Assembly: GCA_037143175.1 (NCBI GenBank) | Contig: JBAWZF010000002.1 | Coordinates: forward strand, 99,037-163,036 | Direction of reading: 5' to 3' | Origin: a bacterium | Lineage (GTDB): Bacteria > Verrucomicrobiota > Kiritimatiellia > CAIKKV01 > CAITUY01 | Length of the DNA stretch: 64,000 bases | Shown: one piece after another, positions 38,865-49,400 of the stretch | How positions within the stretch are numbered: the first letter of the stretch is position 1 | Layout of the letters: every line of letters starts with the position of its first letter | Position numbers and translations under genes: made by a program | The notes under the pieces: generated by a model | Databases searched by the model: none | What the model was told of the DNA's origin: nothing | Seen by the model: only the letters and a program-made list of their open reading frames with translations

Positions 38865-40520
38865 TTATCGCCTCTCATGCCTCAACACAAACCAGTCACC
38901 ATCTCGCTCGTATAGATCAAACCAGATCTGGTCATCATCACGTACTTGATGGCGCAGAGTGGCCGTCTTAGCGATCTCGACCCCATCCAGATCCTGATTG
39001 AAATAATAATTACCGACGCGGGTGACCTCAGCATATCGCCAACGTTCTTCGACACCCGGCTGAGGGGGCGACACTTCGACATGATTGAGTTTGGCGGGAT
39101 GTACCGGCGTAAAACACAGGTGATAGATGTACCCCTGGAACAGCCGAGGAAACCGCGCTGACCGGACGTTAGGCTGACAAGCCAGATAGCGCATGACGTC
39201 GGGCACGCCCTGTTGCAGATATTCTTTGAAGTAGAGGTTATTCCGCACCAGTCCTTTGACGGTCTTGACCGTAGACTGCCCAAGATAGCAGACAAGCAGG
39301 ATAGCGAACATCGGCGCTGCAACCCGAAGCGGGATGCGGCAAAGCAGATACCAAAAAGCCGCGCACCCCAGCGATGTAATCAGGAGGGCATGCGCCAGCA
39401 AATGGGTCATCCTGGAGGTGTATAGTTCCTGAGTAAATATGGCGCCCACGATCGGCGCGAGCAGAAAGCCCGCCAGTATCCAAAGCGAGACACGCCGCCA
39501 GTGCCTGACATCATCAGGGCTATTTGGCCGTCCTAATAGTATGAGCAGACGCCTTGGGATAAAGACGGCCGCAAGCAGAACGAAAAGCCCGAGCAGATAG
39601 AAGGGTGCAAGACTGTGCTGAATATGCGACACCAACGGGATCTGGTGAAGTGGCAACATCGCCGGGGCTTTAAAAAGAAATAATAAAGACTGATATTGGC
39701 AGTAATTGTGCCAGAAATTTTGCCACATGTGATCACCAAAGAACACACATTCGCGATGCAGTCGACCTATGGTGGCGGGATTGTGGACTCGTGTCAAAAC
39801 GGCAAGAAGCATAAAAAAAGAATACACCCCGCCCATCACCAGAATTCGCGGCCAGTTTTTCCGATTCCACAACAGAACGCCAACCCCAACCATAAAGGGC
39901 GCGAAGAAATACTGGGACAGGTATTGGTGCGTCCAAAGAAACAAAACAAAACCCGTCAGAATCGCCGTCCCATAGACACGAATACGCCCCGCTTGAGAGG
40001 TAAACAGGTGAATCATCAGTAAGAGCCCCGCCACTTGGAAAACGGTGACGAACCCCGGGCTTACCGCCCAACGAGAAAAATAAATATTCCAAGGGGATAC
40101 CGCAAAGATCAAGGCGCCGAAAAGGCCGGCAGCGCGACTCCTGAAAAGACGATATAACAGGAGCCCGAACAGGGGGATGGCAGCCACGTTCAAAAGTGCG
40201 CAAGGAAGTCGGGCGGCAAGCTCAGTGGTGCCCAGAAGCGCCACAAACGGCATGGTGATATACGATGGCAATGTTGAGGGCGAGTCCCCGAACTGCCGTG
40301 AGTTTAAGGGCCACCGGTCACCGTGATGTTCGGCCCCCGTGGTAAGCAGACTCCAGGCATCATACAGGTCTACCGCCTCATCCTGCCCGAATCCCCCCGG
40401 GTAATTCCCCAGCTTGTAGAGTCGTAATGCGGCACCCAGCATGGTAAGTAAAATGAGGGCAATGAGAAAACCGTGGGGGCGCCCCGAAATCAAACGCCAT
40501 GAAGAATCGCGCAACGTCAT
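38865..40520 (-). CDS. GT39-like (ArnT/PMT-type) membrane glycosyltransferase
   Basis: The 551-residue integral membrane protein has roughly ten to twelve helices and the GT-C signature near its N terminus: GGFGQDEAVDLYDAWSL, where the Asp-Glu pair is the expected catalytic/metal motif in the first outside loop. Then come PSYITMPFVALLG and helices typical of dolichyl-phosphate-mannose-protein mannosyltransferases. It would move a sugar from a polyprenyl-phosphate donor to lipid or protein on the outer face of the inner membrane. A DPM1-type synthase that could make the donor is encoded at 43.7-44.4 kb. Substrate unknown. Confidence 0.82.
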   Translation of the reverse strand: MTLRDSSWRLISGRPHGFLIALILLTMLGAALRLYKLGNYPGGFGQDEAVDLYDAWSLLTTGAEHHGDRWPLNSRQFGDSPSTLPSYITMPFVALLGTTELAARLPCALLNVAAIPLFGLLLYRLFRSRAAGLFGALIFAVSPWNIYFSRWAVSPGFVTVFQVAGLLLMIHLFTSQAGRIRVYGTAILTGFVLFLWTHQYLSQYFFAPFMVGVGVLLWNRKNWPRILVMGGVYSFFMLLAVLTRVHNPATIGRLHRECVFFGDHMWQNFWHNYCQYQSLLFLFKAPAMLPLHQIPLVSHIQHSLAPFYLLGLFVLLAAVFIPRRLLILLGRPNSPDDVRHWRRVSLWILAGFLLAPIVGAIFTQELYTSRMTHLLAHALLITSLGCAAFWYLLCRIPLRVAAPMFAILLVCYLGQSTVKTVKGLVRNNLYFKEYLQQGVPDVMRYLACQPNVRSARFPRLFQGYIYHLCFTPVHPAKLNHVEVSPPQPGVEERWRYAEVTRVGNYYFNQDLDGVEIAKTATLRHQVRDDDQIWFDLYERDGDWFVLRHERR

Positions 40521-40554
40521 ATGGCTTCCGATATAATCGTTTGGGAGAAAATGC

Positions 40555-41574
40555 TTAGAACCGGCAGCTCAACCCGGCCCCATAAGCTACATAGCTCATG
40601 GTCATGACGAAGGGACCGCCACTCGCGCCGTGGCCATGCCATTCGCCGGTAATATCATCGACCTTCACGGTCTTTGCAAAAAGATCGGCCGACAGGTTCT
40701 TATAAAGTCGCACGCCTAAACCACCGCCCAACTCAAACCCATGCACACTACTTGTGGCATCCACCCATCTGTGCCCATTATCACCCCAGGAATTCGGAAT
40801 AAAATCAGCCTGATAAAAAGCATAACCGACCTGTGCATAGGGGGTAAAACGAGTCTCATTATCCCAAGCGGCCTGCACATATGGGACAAAGCCCTTAATC
40901 TCTTCATCCCCATCGCCGCCAGCTGCATCCGGGACCCCATCCCCATTGATATCATCCATCGTCCGGGCTGTAACATGGTCGTAACTTACACCAAGCCAGA
41001 TCGGGGTATGGGGAAGGCGGGCTTGAATGAAAACTTTATCCGGCGAATTGTCCTGAACCTCGGAGATTTCGGTAATGGTCCCGAAAAATGAACCGTTCAT
41101 GGGTGTGCCGCGAGTCGTGTCCGACAACTTGACCTGCAAGCTCCTTGTACCCACTTGAAAGGAGGGATGTTTCCACGTATCAACAAAAAACTGGTCGCCT
41201 TCCGTAATCACCATTTCCTCGGTGGCGGGTGCAATAACGACATTGGTGTGCGCTTCCACAACATGTGTCACGGGCACAACCGCCGCATTTGTGGCAACAT
41301 GCGCAGTTCCATTCGTAGCGCCATGCGCAGGCATATTGGTGGCAATATGAACCACTGCAGCAGCAGTCTGATGCAAGGGAATATTAGTCGTCACATAAGC
41401 GGGAACAGTCTCGGTAACCACAGGAACGGCAACCGGCGTTACTGGCGCAGGCTCCACAACGGGTGCCGTAGCAGGCGCCTGTATGTTCTGAGCAAGCTCC
41501 TGCGCCTGCACTCCACTCACAAAAGACAATAGGCCGATCACAATCACCAGGCTGACACACTTTAACACGCCCAT
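40555..41574 (-). CDS. Outer-membrane beta-barrel protein
   Basis: The 339-residue protein has a signal peptide (to about residue 24). A Val/Thr/Pro/His-rich low-complexity stretch follows (about 30-120, repeated HVATN/HGATN words). A beta-barrel part comes next (about 130-339) with alternating patterns such as PIWLGVSYDHVTAR, RFTPYAQVGYAFYQAD and FELGGGLGVRLYKNLSADL. It ends in Phe (SCRF), as outer-membrane barrels do for BAM recognition. An acidic loop, DINGDGVPDAAGGDGDEE, resembles a calcium-binding thrombospondin-3-type motif. Likely a small OmpA/OmpW-like barrel; no OmpA peptidoglycan domain is visible. Confidence 0.78.
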   Translation of the reverse strand: MGVLKCVSLVIVIGLLSFVSGVQAQELAQNIQAPATAPVVEPAPVTPVAVPVVTETVPAYVTTNIPLHQTAAAVVHIATNMPAHGATNGTAHVATNAAVVPVTHVVEAHTNVVIAPATEEMVITEGDQFFVDTWKHPSFQVGTRSLQVKLSDTTRGTPMNGSFFGTITEISEVQDNSPDKVFIQARLPHTPIWLGVSYDHVTARTMDDINGDGVPDAAGGDGDEEIKGFVPYVQAAWDNETRFTPYAQVGYAFYQADFIPNSWGDNGHRWVDATSSVHGFELGGGLGVRLYKNLSADLFAKTVKVDDITGEWHGHGASGGPFVMTMSYVAYGAGLSCRF

Positions 41575-41695
41575 AACTTAGCTCCTATTCCTTGTATTAC
41601 TCACTAATAAGAGCCGAACTTATACCATAGCTCCAGTTAAAAACAAGACTGATTACGTCGCCTATCAAACCATGCGCGATGTAATTCCTCTGCAT

Positions 41696-43681
41696 TTAAG
41701 GAGCCGTAGCAATTTCATAAATTGTCCAGGCACGACGCACCCGCGGATTCACAATCTCGAGCTTGAGCCCAGATGTTATGACAGGGGCAGGCAGATCCAC
41801 ACGGGTCATTTCCCCCCCATAAACAGGATGTCCATTTTTAAACATGAAGGGAATGGAAAGACATGACATGGGATCCGGCAGCCGAACCCATTTCCCTTCT
41901 GAGCGAAAGTAAACATGAACAGTATCAGGACAATCCTGAATAAATACACCATGGTTCAGCAGAATGTGGCTGACTTTCTGCGGCTCAGGCCATTCTACTG
42001 ACACCCACATACCTGGTTCTTGATGGAATCCTTCAGAGCGCCAAAATAAATCGGGTGTATTGAGCCGTCCCGTCACATTTTCAGGGCTATGACTGGCATC
42101 TCCTTTAGAAAACATGGCAGACGTCACATTCCCCAGGGATGACGCGAAATCGGTATAGACCTTATAGGCACCACAGTCCCGGACACGACAGGTTACCTTC
42201 GCCGACGCCAAGTCACGCTCGAAGATTGCGGAGGTAAACCGATTGTCCATGGAAAGCACATAGGCCACATTCGTGGATGGGTCAACCAGTGCGACCTTGT
42301 AGGGCAACGGCCAGGAGGGGAATCTTTCATTATATAACTGGGCGCAGATAATCCGCTCATCTGTGGCATAGGTCAGGCGATAGGCATCTGCATAAACTGA
42401 ATAAGCACGCCGGATCCCCCGCTCATCCAGATACTTGATCACCGGCTTTAAATCATGCGATTTTAGTTGAACCCCAAACGCCGGATCGCTCCAGTGCTTC
42501 AGCACACTCCACCCATTATAAACATTGATCGTCAGCATGAGCATTGTGAGTCCGGCCACAATCCGCCGGCCAATCCGCCCCGAATGGCAGTAAAAGTATC
42601 CCACCAGAAATGGTAAGGACAACGCGATGAGTGTCAGGTAGCGATAGGTATGTGATGCCGATCTGGCACTGAAGAGAAACATCACCAGACAGATCCATGA
42701 TGCCCCCGTGAACACAAGTCCGGCATCCAGTGAAGGCCAACACTCATGACGCCATCGCTTCCAACCTACGCCCAATGCCTTCAAAGTTACTGCCATGAGA
42801 AATAGAAGCCACAGCAGGCCATAGCCCAAACTCATGGATGGGAAAAAATCAATCCGCTCAAGGCTCCCCGGAACCACGGGAGACCCAAACCCCAAAGCCG
42901 CTGGCAACGTGGTCTTTAGGGTTGGCGACACGAGCCCGTCAAGCGCCACACTCCAGGACTCCATTCGAAATACATTACCACCCGCTCCGTAGTAATAATT
43001 GGCCATCCAGTGCGGCATCAATCCCGCCATCACACCGATCAAGAAAAGCGGCAGAGTCCATCTTGCCGAACGCCAGTTACGGTTCAGGCCTATCATAGCA
43101 CCGACCATAACCAGAATCGGGATGGCCAGCATCGTTACACTGCAAACCAATCCACCAATAACACCGATTAAAACCGCTTTACCTTTTGGAGCGATTTTGG
43201 ACTCACTGCTCACTTGAGAAAGCCAAACCAAAAATATTGAAAAGAAAATGAGAGAAGGGTAGCCAGGCAAAGCCATGCCGAACTGCAAGACCAGAAGCAA
43301 AGGAGACCCGAAAAGCAACAAAAGCACTCCTGGCCAAACATCAGAAAATCGGCCCCACCTGCGAAGGATTAACCACGCCATAAGCAACGCGATCGACCCC
43401 ATGCCAAAGGCCAGCACACGAGCCCCAAAGGCGGTTTGGGGCAGGAACTTGCTGAATGGAGCCATAAAATAGGCTTCAAGGGGAAACATATAAGGCTGAG
43501 CCATCATCAGAAGCGGAAATTCACCGCGGACAATCTGATTAGCTTGTAGAGCGATGATACACTCGTCATCAATCGCCGGCATATTGGAACAACCTGACCA
43601 AAACAAAACAAGCCGTACCATAAGCGCCAGCCCCAGCACCACAGCTATCGAAATCCCCCATCCATATCGATATTTCTGCAC
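41696..43681 (-). CDS. Large GT-C-like membrane protein with beta-sandwich tail
   Basis: The 661-residue protein has about ten to twelve membrane helices (to about residue 390) and a long soluble C-terminal part. The GT-C-like motif NMPAIDDECIIALQANQIV follows the first helix, with Asp-Asp-Glu as possible catalytic pair. The tail (about 520-661) is beta-rich and contains VSVEWPEPQKVSHILLNHG, resembling an F5/8-type discoidin fold that binds carbohydrate. It is one of three related membrane proteins in 38-50 kb. The start is 14 bp after the end of the preceding glycosyltransferase gene's gap, consistent with co-transcription with that DPM1-like gene. Confidence 0.75.
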   Translation of the reverse strand: MQKYRYGWGISIAVVLGLALMVRLVLFWSGCSNMPAIDDECIIALQANQIVRGEFPLLMMAQPYMFPLEAYFMAPFSKFLPQTAFGARVLAFGMGSIALLMAWLILRRWGRFSDVWPGVLLLLFGSPLLLVLQFGMALPGYPSLIFFSIFLVWLSQVSSESKIAPKGKAVLIGVIGGLVCSVTMLAIPILVMVGAMIGLNRNWRSARWTLPLFLIGVMAGLMPHWMANYYYGAGGNVFRMESWSVALDGLVSPTLKTTLPAALGFGSPVVPGSLERIDFFPSMSLGYGLLWLLFLMAVTLKALGVGWKRWRHECWPSLDAGLVFTGASWICLVMFLFSARSASHTYRYLTLIALSLPFLVGYFYCHSGRIGRRIVAGLTMLMLTINVYNGWSVLKHWSDPAFGVQLKSHDLKPVIKYLDERGIRRAYSVYADAYRLTYATDERIICAQLYNERFPSWPLPYKVALVDPSTNVAYVLSMDNRFTSAIFERDLASAKVTCRVRDCGAYKVYTDFASSLGNVTSAMFSKGDASHSPENVTGRLNTPDLFWRSEGFHQEPGMWVSVEWPEPQKVSHILLNHGVFIQDCPDTVHVYFRSEGKWVRLPDPMSCLSIPFMFKNGHPVYGGEMTRVDLPAPVITSGLKLEIVNPRVRRAWTIYEIATAP

Positions 43682-43706
43682 CCCTCACCATCCTGTCCCG
43701 AGTATC

Positions 43707-44432
43707 TTATTCGCTTTGCGTTTTTCGCCAGCGTAACCGGAGACAAGCTAGGTAAAGTAGGTGACTAAGTCCATTGAATATCTCAAACGGCGGAATTTTT
43801 GATGCACCAGCACGACGGTCCTCAAAGCAGATAGGCACTTCTTTCATCCGTGCCCCCACGCGGGATAGCCGAAACACAATTTCCATGAAAAAACTATACC
43901 CGTTGGATTTGATCGCACCCAAGTCTACTCGGCGCAGGAAATCTACCCGAAACACCCGGTACGACGTTGTCATTTCGTGCAAGGGTATACCCAACAGCCG
44001 CCTGGCACCCCAATTTGCCAACTTGCTCACATAACGCCGATATCCATCATAATTACATGAGCCCCCCGCCATGTATCGCGATCCGGTCACAAAATCGCTA
44101 TCGCCAAGGGCTTTCAAAAGCCGGGGAATATCTTTCGGATCATGTGAAAAGTCGGCATCCATGGTAACCAATGCTTCGTAATGCAGGTTTTTGGCATACT
44201 CCATAGCCCACTCATGCGCACTCCCCAGGCCCAATTTGCCGGGTCTATGACTGACCTTGAGGCGAGGTTGATTCAAAGCGAGTTCGTCCAAAATCCGACC
44301 GGTTCCATCGGGCGAATTGTCATCAACGACCAGCATATCGCAATCAGGATTCGAGCTCAGGATTTGCGTGCATAACGAGGCAATATTGTCACTTTCATTG
44401 TAAGTGGCCGTAAAAACTAATGTTTTATTCAT
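43707..44432 (-). CDS. DPM1-like polyprenol-phosphate glycosyltransferase
   Basis: The 241-residue GT2 enzyme has the GT-A start TLVFTATYNESDNI, nucleotide-sugar motifs MLVVDDNSPDGTGRIL and VTMDADFSHDPKDIPRLL, and DFVTGSRYMAGG. It is the soluble, single-domain DPM1 form with no C-terminal membrane helices. It would transfer mannose (or a related sugar) from GDP- or UDP-sugar to polyprenyl phosphate at the cytoplasmic face, giving the lipid-linked donor used by GT39-type enzymes, two or three of which are encoded nearby. It lies between the large GT-C-like gene and the flavoprotein gene. Confidence 0.92.
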   Translation of the reverse strand: MNKTLVFTATYNESDNIASLCTQILSSNPDCDMLVVDDNSPDGTGRILDELALNQPRLKVSHRPGKLGLGSAHEWAMEYAKNLHYEALVTMDADFSHDPKDIPRLLKALGDSDFVTGSRYMAGGSCNYDGYRRYVSKLANWGARRLLGIPLHEMTTSYRVFRVDFLRRVDLGAIKSNGYSFFMEIVFRLSRVGARMKEVPICFEDRRAGASKIPPFEIFNGLSHLLYLACLRLRWRKTQSE

Positions 44433-44487
44433 AAATTTGGAATTCTCATCATATCAAGGAATTAAACTTTTGCACCTCTGATATGAA

Positions 44488-45894
44488 TTATCGTTCCTCG
44501 TGATACTCGGACTCCGTGTTGGCATCCCAAGGGCTGCAATCCTGCCCCATGAGTTTCCGTGCCGCAAGCCAGCCGGAAAGAATGGAGTGATCCATGTTGT
44601 TGTAACGGAACATCCCGCCACGCCCAGCCACCTGCAGATTGGAGAGCCCCGATAGCAAGGACCGTGCATGACTGATCGCCTCTTGATAGGGCCCGGTGTA
44701 CATCGGGTAGGCATTACGGACACGGCACACACACCCATCCTTGATCGCCGCGTTACCACCGAGCCCGATGGCTTTGAGTTCCAGAGCTGCGAGCTCAAGA
44801 AGTTCCTCATCAGGTGTTTCCCAAAGTGCATCACCTTCCGTACAGAAATACTCACAACCAATCGGCGTATGAGCCTGCGTGGGGGTCATCCATCGGCTCC
44901 AATTCTTGAAATTCTGAACCCTTCCCAGTTTGACGGTGGGATCATGGACATATATCCAAGTATCCGGAAAAACGTCAGCCTGGTCGAGGATGAGGTTAAC
45001 AGAGATGAAATCGCGGAACCGCATGTTCCGGGCTGTGGTTGCCACCTCAGGCTTGTCAGGGAAAAGAAGGGTCAACGCATCCGGCAGAGGAATGGTAGAT
45101 ACGATCACATCTGCTATGTGCTCAGTGTGAAGGCCTTCCTTCGTCACCTTCACACCGGTCACTTTTCCGTCTTGATGCCGAAGTCCCGTAACTTGATGTC
45201 CGGTCAGAATGGTTCCGCCTGCCGCCCTTATTTGCTCAGCAACAGCCTCATACATCATTCCCGGCCCGTATTTTGGATAATCGAACTCCTCAATCAGCGA
45301 GGTCTCCTTGGCCTTGGTTTGAATCAGGGCGTTTCGGATCGCCTCCCACAGGGACAGTCCCTTAATGCGCTGTACCGCCCATTCGGCCGACAACTCGGTA
45401 GTGGGAATGCCCCAGACTTTTTCGGTATAGGACTTGAAAAAGGTTTCAAATAACCGCTTGCCAAACCGGTTGGTCACCCAGTCGGCAAAGCTTTTTTCAG
45501 GACGGATTGGCTTGATTTTGTACCGCAGGAAGCTGAGAAACCAGAGTGCAGAAGGGCCAATCCCGGCATTTTTAAGAGCATCCTTAATGGCTATCGGATA
45601 CTTGAAAAACCGGCGGTTATAGTAGATTCGCGACAATCTGGGGGTTCGTTGAAAATCCGATTTCAGCGCGGCATGCCACCAGGCTTCCACCTCACGGTTC
45701 TTGGTAAAAAAACGGTGCCCACCCATATCAAATCGGTAGCCATGATGTTCGGTCGTTCGGGAAATGCCACCAACAATATCGTCCCGTTCAAATACAATAA
45801 CCCGATGGTTATTCTGCGCCAGTTCAAACGCCGCCGCCAGCCCCGCAGGGCCGGCACCAAGCACAATCGCGGTTTTGATAATTTCTTCCTTCAT
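44488..45894 (-). CDS. FAD-dependent UDP-galactopyranose-mutase-like oxidoreductase
   Basis: The 468-residue flavoprotein begins with a dinucleotide fold (AIVLGAGPAGLAAAFELA, residues about 9-26) and the acidic VIVFERDDIVGGISRT. The arginine/glycine motif GYRFDMGGHRFFTKN and the C-terminal FAD motif LQVAGRGGMFRYNNMDHSI follow. This combination is that of the UGM/protoporphyrinogen-oxidase-like amino-oxidase group, seen next to polysaccharide glycosyltransferases. It may make a furanose sugar nucleotide or modify a lipid-linked sugar; true UGM active-site residues cannot be assigned with certainty. It is the first gene of a minus-strand envelope-glycan group running to 41.7 kb. Confidence 0.8.
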   Translation of the reverse strand: MKEEIIKTAIVLGAGPAGLAAAFELAQNNHRVIVFERDDIVGGISRTTEHHGYRFDMGGHRFFTKNREVEAWWHAALKSDFQRTPRLSRIYYNRRFFKYPIAIKDALKNAGIGPSALWFLSFLRYKIKPIRPEKSFADWVTNRFGKRLFETFFKSYTEKVWGIPTTELSAEWAVQRIKGLSLWEAIRNALIQTKAKETSLIEEFDYPKYGPGMMYEAVAEQIRAAGGTILTGHQVTGLRHQDGKVTGVKVTKEGLHTEHIADVIVSTIPLPDALTLLFPDKPEVATTARNMRFRDFISVNLILDQADVFPDTWIYVHDPTVKLGRVQNFKNWSRWMTPTQAHTPIGCEYFCTEGDALWETPDEELLELAALELKAIGLGGNAAIKDGCVCRVRNAYPMYTGPYQEAISHARSLLSGLSNLQVAGRGGMFRYNNMDHSILSGWLAARKLMGQDCSPWDANTESEYHEER

Positions 45895-45966
45895 ACTTTT
45901 TTCTTTCCCTATGTAGGTTTTTACGTTAAAACCTTAAAAACGTTTAATTATTAAGCAGGAAGCACC

Positions 45967-46461
45967 ATGACTTCAACACAAATAGACAAAGCCATCGGCG
46001 GACGACCACCTAAGTTCAAAGAAGTTTGTCGTCCCATTACAGTAACTTTGCCTGAACGAATCCTGCAGTCACTGGAGCGGGTAAGCCCCGATCGGGCGCG
46101 GGCACTTGTAAAATGCGTCGAAGAGGCCATCGGAGCGCAAAATACAAATAAAACTCCTGTCGAATTGATTGAAGTCCTTAACGGGAAGGCACTCATTGTG
46201 GTGAATTCAAACCGATCTCTAAGCAGGATTGAGTGGCTCCGCTTGGTTGAAATCGCACCAGCACGCTATTTATTGGTATTACCACCCGGCATGCCGATTG
46301 AGCGACTGGAGGTTGAAATGAGGGATCTTGTTGAGGGACTCGAGGAGAAGGATGAAGAAGAACATCTCCTACTTGACCAGTTACAGAAATTGCTGGTGCA
46401 ACAACGCCGCAAGAAAACCCTTTCAAAGGGTGAGTTGTTGTTGGCGGACATGACACCATGA
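45967..46461 (+). CDS. Ribbon-helix-helix-like small protein
   Basis: The 164-residue protein has an N-terminal stretch RPITVTLPERILQSLERVSP (about 21-40) that looks like a ribbon-helix-helix DNA-binding unit: a beta strand followed by two helices (SLERVSP, RARALVKCVEEAI). The middle (about 60-110) is a beta/alpha module (GKALIVVNSNRSLSRIEWLR). The end is an acidic then basic coiled coil. No family is recognised. Its stop overlaps the start of the 1008-residue membrane protein by 4 bp (ATGA), so the two are coupled. It may regulate that gene; it diverges from the flavoprotein gene 72 bp away. Confidence 0.65.
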   Translation: MTSTQIDKAIGGRPPKFKEVCRPITVTLPERILQSLERVSPDRARALVKCVEEAIGAQNTNKTPVELIEVLNGKALIVVNSNRSLSRIEWLRLVEIAPARYLLVLPPGMPIERLEVEMRDLVEGLEEKDEEEHLLLDQLQKLLVQQRRKKTLSKGELLLADMTP

Positions 46462-49400
46462 ATCCAGGGTTACGGGCAAAACTCTGGAACTGGCGCTGGC
46501 CATTAGGCGTGACGTTGATCACAGTGATTGGGTTAGTGATAAGGCTTTGCATGGCCTGGGCCATGCGGTATCCCGCCTGTAATGGAGACTTCAGCGTCAT
46601 TGGACTGATGGCCAAGCATATGGCCGAAGGTACCGATTACCCGGTTTTCGCCTACGGGGTGGCCTATATGGGCAGTCTCGAGCCAGGGCTGGCAGCCTTG
46701 TTGGCCAAACTCCTAAACATTGAGGTCTCCGCCTTTATAGTCAATCTTAGTCCCGCCCTGATCGGGACACTACTTCTCCCGTTGTTGTATCTCTTCGGAA
46801 GGGAGGCCGGAAGCCGGCGTGCAGGACTGATGGCCATGCTCTACTGTTTGGTCGGCTCGGATACGCTTCTGCATAATTCCGTTGCCCCGCGCGGGGGGTA
46901 CATGAACGTCATGGTGGGTGGGCTTCTGGCGCTTTGGTTGGCCTGCCGGATTGCCTCCCGTGAAAGCCGGGGGGTGCCTGTCTCATGGCGCACCTACTTC
47001 TGGATGGGCCTTGCGGCAGGGGTCGCCTGGTGGGTAACGCAACTGGTGGTTGTGTTCCTTATGGCGGCAGGGGTAATCCTCTTAACCGGGTTCCGCTGGC
47101 GAATGGTTAAAGTCGGCTTGATTCCCGCCCTCATCGGGACTTTGCTCGGAAGCCTCCCGTGGTGGCTCTGGAACATTGCGAACCAATGGGGGTCCCTCGA
47201 TTTCGGCGGCGGAATGGCCAAAGTACCCTTCTCGCAGGGCATTGTCAGTTTCGGGCATATGTTCCTGAGACTTCTTGAAATGGATCCACTCGCCTCCTGG
47301 CGCGGCGCCCCCCGACTCATTGTTCTCCTGGGTCTGATGACCTGTTTTATAGCTTTGTTAATCCGGGAGAGAATCCGGGCAGCTCAGGACGACCGCTTTT
47401 TCTTCCGCCTGGGCGCCTTACTTCTGGCGGTTTTTATGATAGCCGTCTACAGCACCTCCGGCTTCTCGCGTGTGAATACCACCCGCTATCTTCTCCCTCT
47501 CTTTCCCGCCGTGGCAGTGATGCTGGCGGTGGCCTGCAACTGGCTTCTCGAGCGTTTCCGGCTTCCCTGGGGCTGGGCGGCTTTTATCCTGCTCATCCCT
47601 CCCAACATCCTGTTACTCCCTAAAATGTTTGATGGCGTACCAGCTGATCGCGCGCGCTGGGAGATGGCGGCCCAGCTCCAAAAAGAGGTAGCCCCTTTTT
47701 GCGACGGAAATTTTGTCGGTGATCATTACACCACGCACTGGCTGAACTTTGCCTCGCGTGAACAACTCTGCGTCGCAACCTATCCCCTGGAGCGCTATGC
47801 CCCGTATGCCCGGCGGGTGGAATTGGCTGAACGGCGCGCCTACTTGAACGGCTACGGAAATCTGGGCGCCTTCCTGCTGGCCACAAAAAGCGCAGATCGC
47901 CAAACGGTCGTGGGTAATATGCTGGTGGATTATGGCCTCATCCCTCCTTCCAATAAATGGCACTATGTTGAACCCGACACTATTTCCACCGTTCGGGATC
48001 ATCAGGGAAAGGATTGCGGGAAAGTTCTGATAGACTCCGTTATGGATTCCTCTTGGTCCACCTTGCTCAAGTCTGGATCCACCGGAAGTCTCACATTTGC
48101 TTTTGGACGTCCCACTCGACTATGCGGGGTCCGCCTGTTCAGTTTGAATAACTCCTATCCCTGGCGTGTCTCCATCGAGGGGCGGCAGGACAAAGATTCA
48201 CCCTGGCAGTCCTTGATGCCCCCCCTGGGAGTCACCTCCTATTTCTGGTCCGGCCCCTATGTCATGATCGATGGCGTCCAGTATTTCCAGGAATTCCGGT
48301 TTGACTCACCAGAAGGCGGGATCAGCGAGATTCGACTGACGCTGTTCGGGCCAATGGAAGGAGAGGATTTCATTAAACTCGGCGAGACACTCTTTATGGA
48401 ATCCGACAGCATGGCACGAGGAACCGTTGGTGAAGGCTGGGCTAGTACCAACACTCCAGCCACACTAGTGACCCGGGGCGTAACAGCACTTCAGAAGGAA
48501 GGGCTGAAACGCTTCTATGCGCCACGCTGGCTGACAGAACGCATTTCGGCAGCAACGTCCAATACCCTGTCGACGCTGCTCCCTTCATTATTCACCCGCT
48601 CCATCCATGAGATGGCCGGAGCCGATTCGCGAGATCCCTTCCCTTTGGGTTTCCCCGTAAATACCGGCTTATTCATGGATTCGCGGGATGTGCCAAGAAG
48701 CCGTGAGGTGCTTAGGGCGGCAGAGTTGACATGGCGGGAAATCCAGTTGGGCTCAATCACGCTCCTGGCGGTCGAGGCAGACCAACAATCACATGCCGGA
48801 TCGATGTATTCGCGTGTATTTTGGACGGAGCACGGATGTTTCAGTGCCAATTACTCCAAAGAAAAATCCCAGCTTCTTTATGAGTCAGCCATCAGGGGGA
48901 CGACCAGCACCAACCACCAAGCTCGCCTCAGCGCGCTCCGGCAGGCAGTACAAACCTATCCACCGCATTACCCAGCCCGGCAGGCATTGGTATCAGCATT
49001 AACAGCCGAAGGCCTCGTTTCGGAAGCCAACACGAATGATGCTGTATTGAAAGTCACGACGCAACCAGCCATGCCTGCGGCTGCGACGTTTCGCAATGGC
49101 GTTGAACTGTTGGGCGTAACCGTGGGTGACTTGGCGCAGCGGGGACAGACCCTCCCGATCCGTTACTATTGGAAATGCCAGTCCAATGTGACTCCGGAAA
49201 CATGGGCTGTATTCGTCCATTTCAAAAAGAAAGGCAGTCTGTTTCAGGATGACCATGTGTTGTTAGCGGAAGCTCCGCTTGAAACCATCCGCTATCAGCC
49301 TTTCCCAGAAATCCTTGTCGAATCCCGGAATGTGACCATTCCCCAAAGCGCCACCCCCGGTGACTATCAAATATGGATCGGACTGCTTGACCGGCAAACC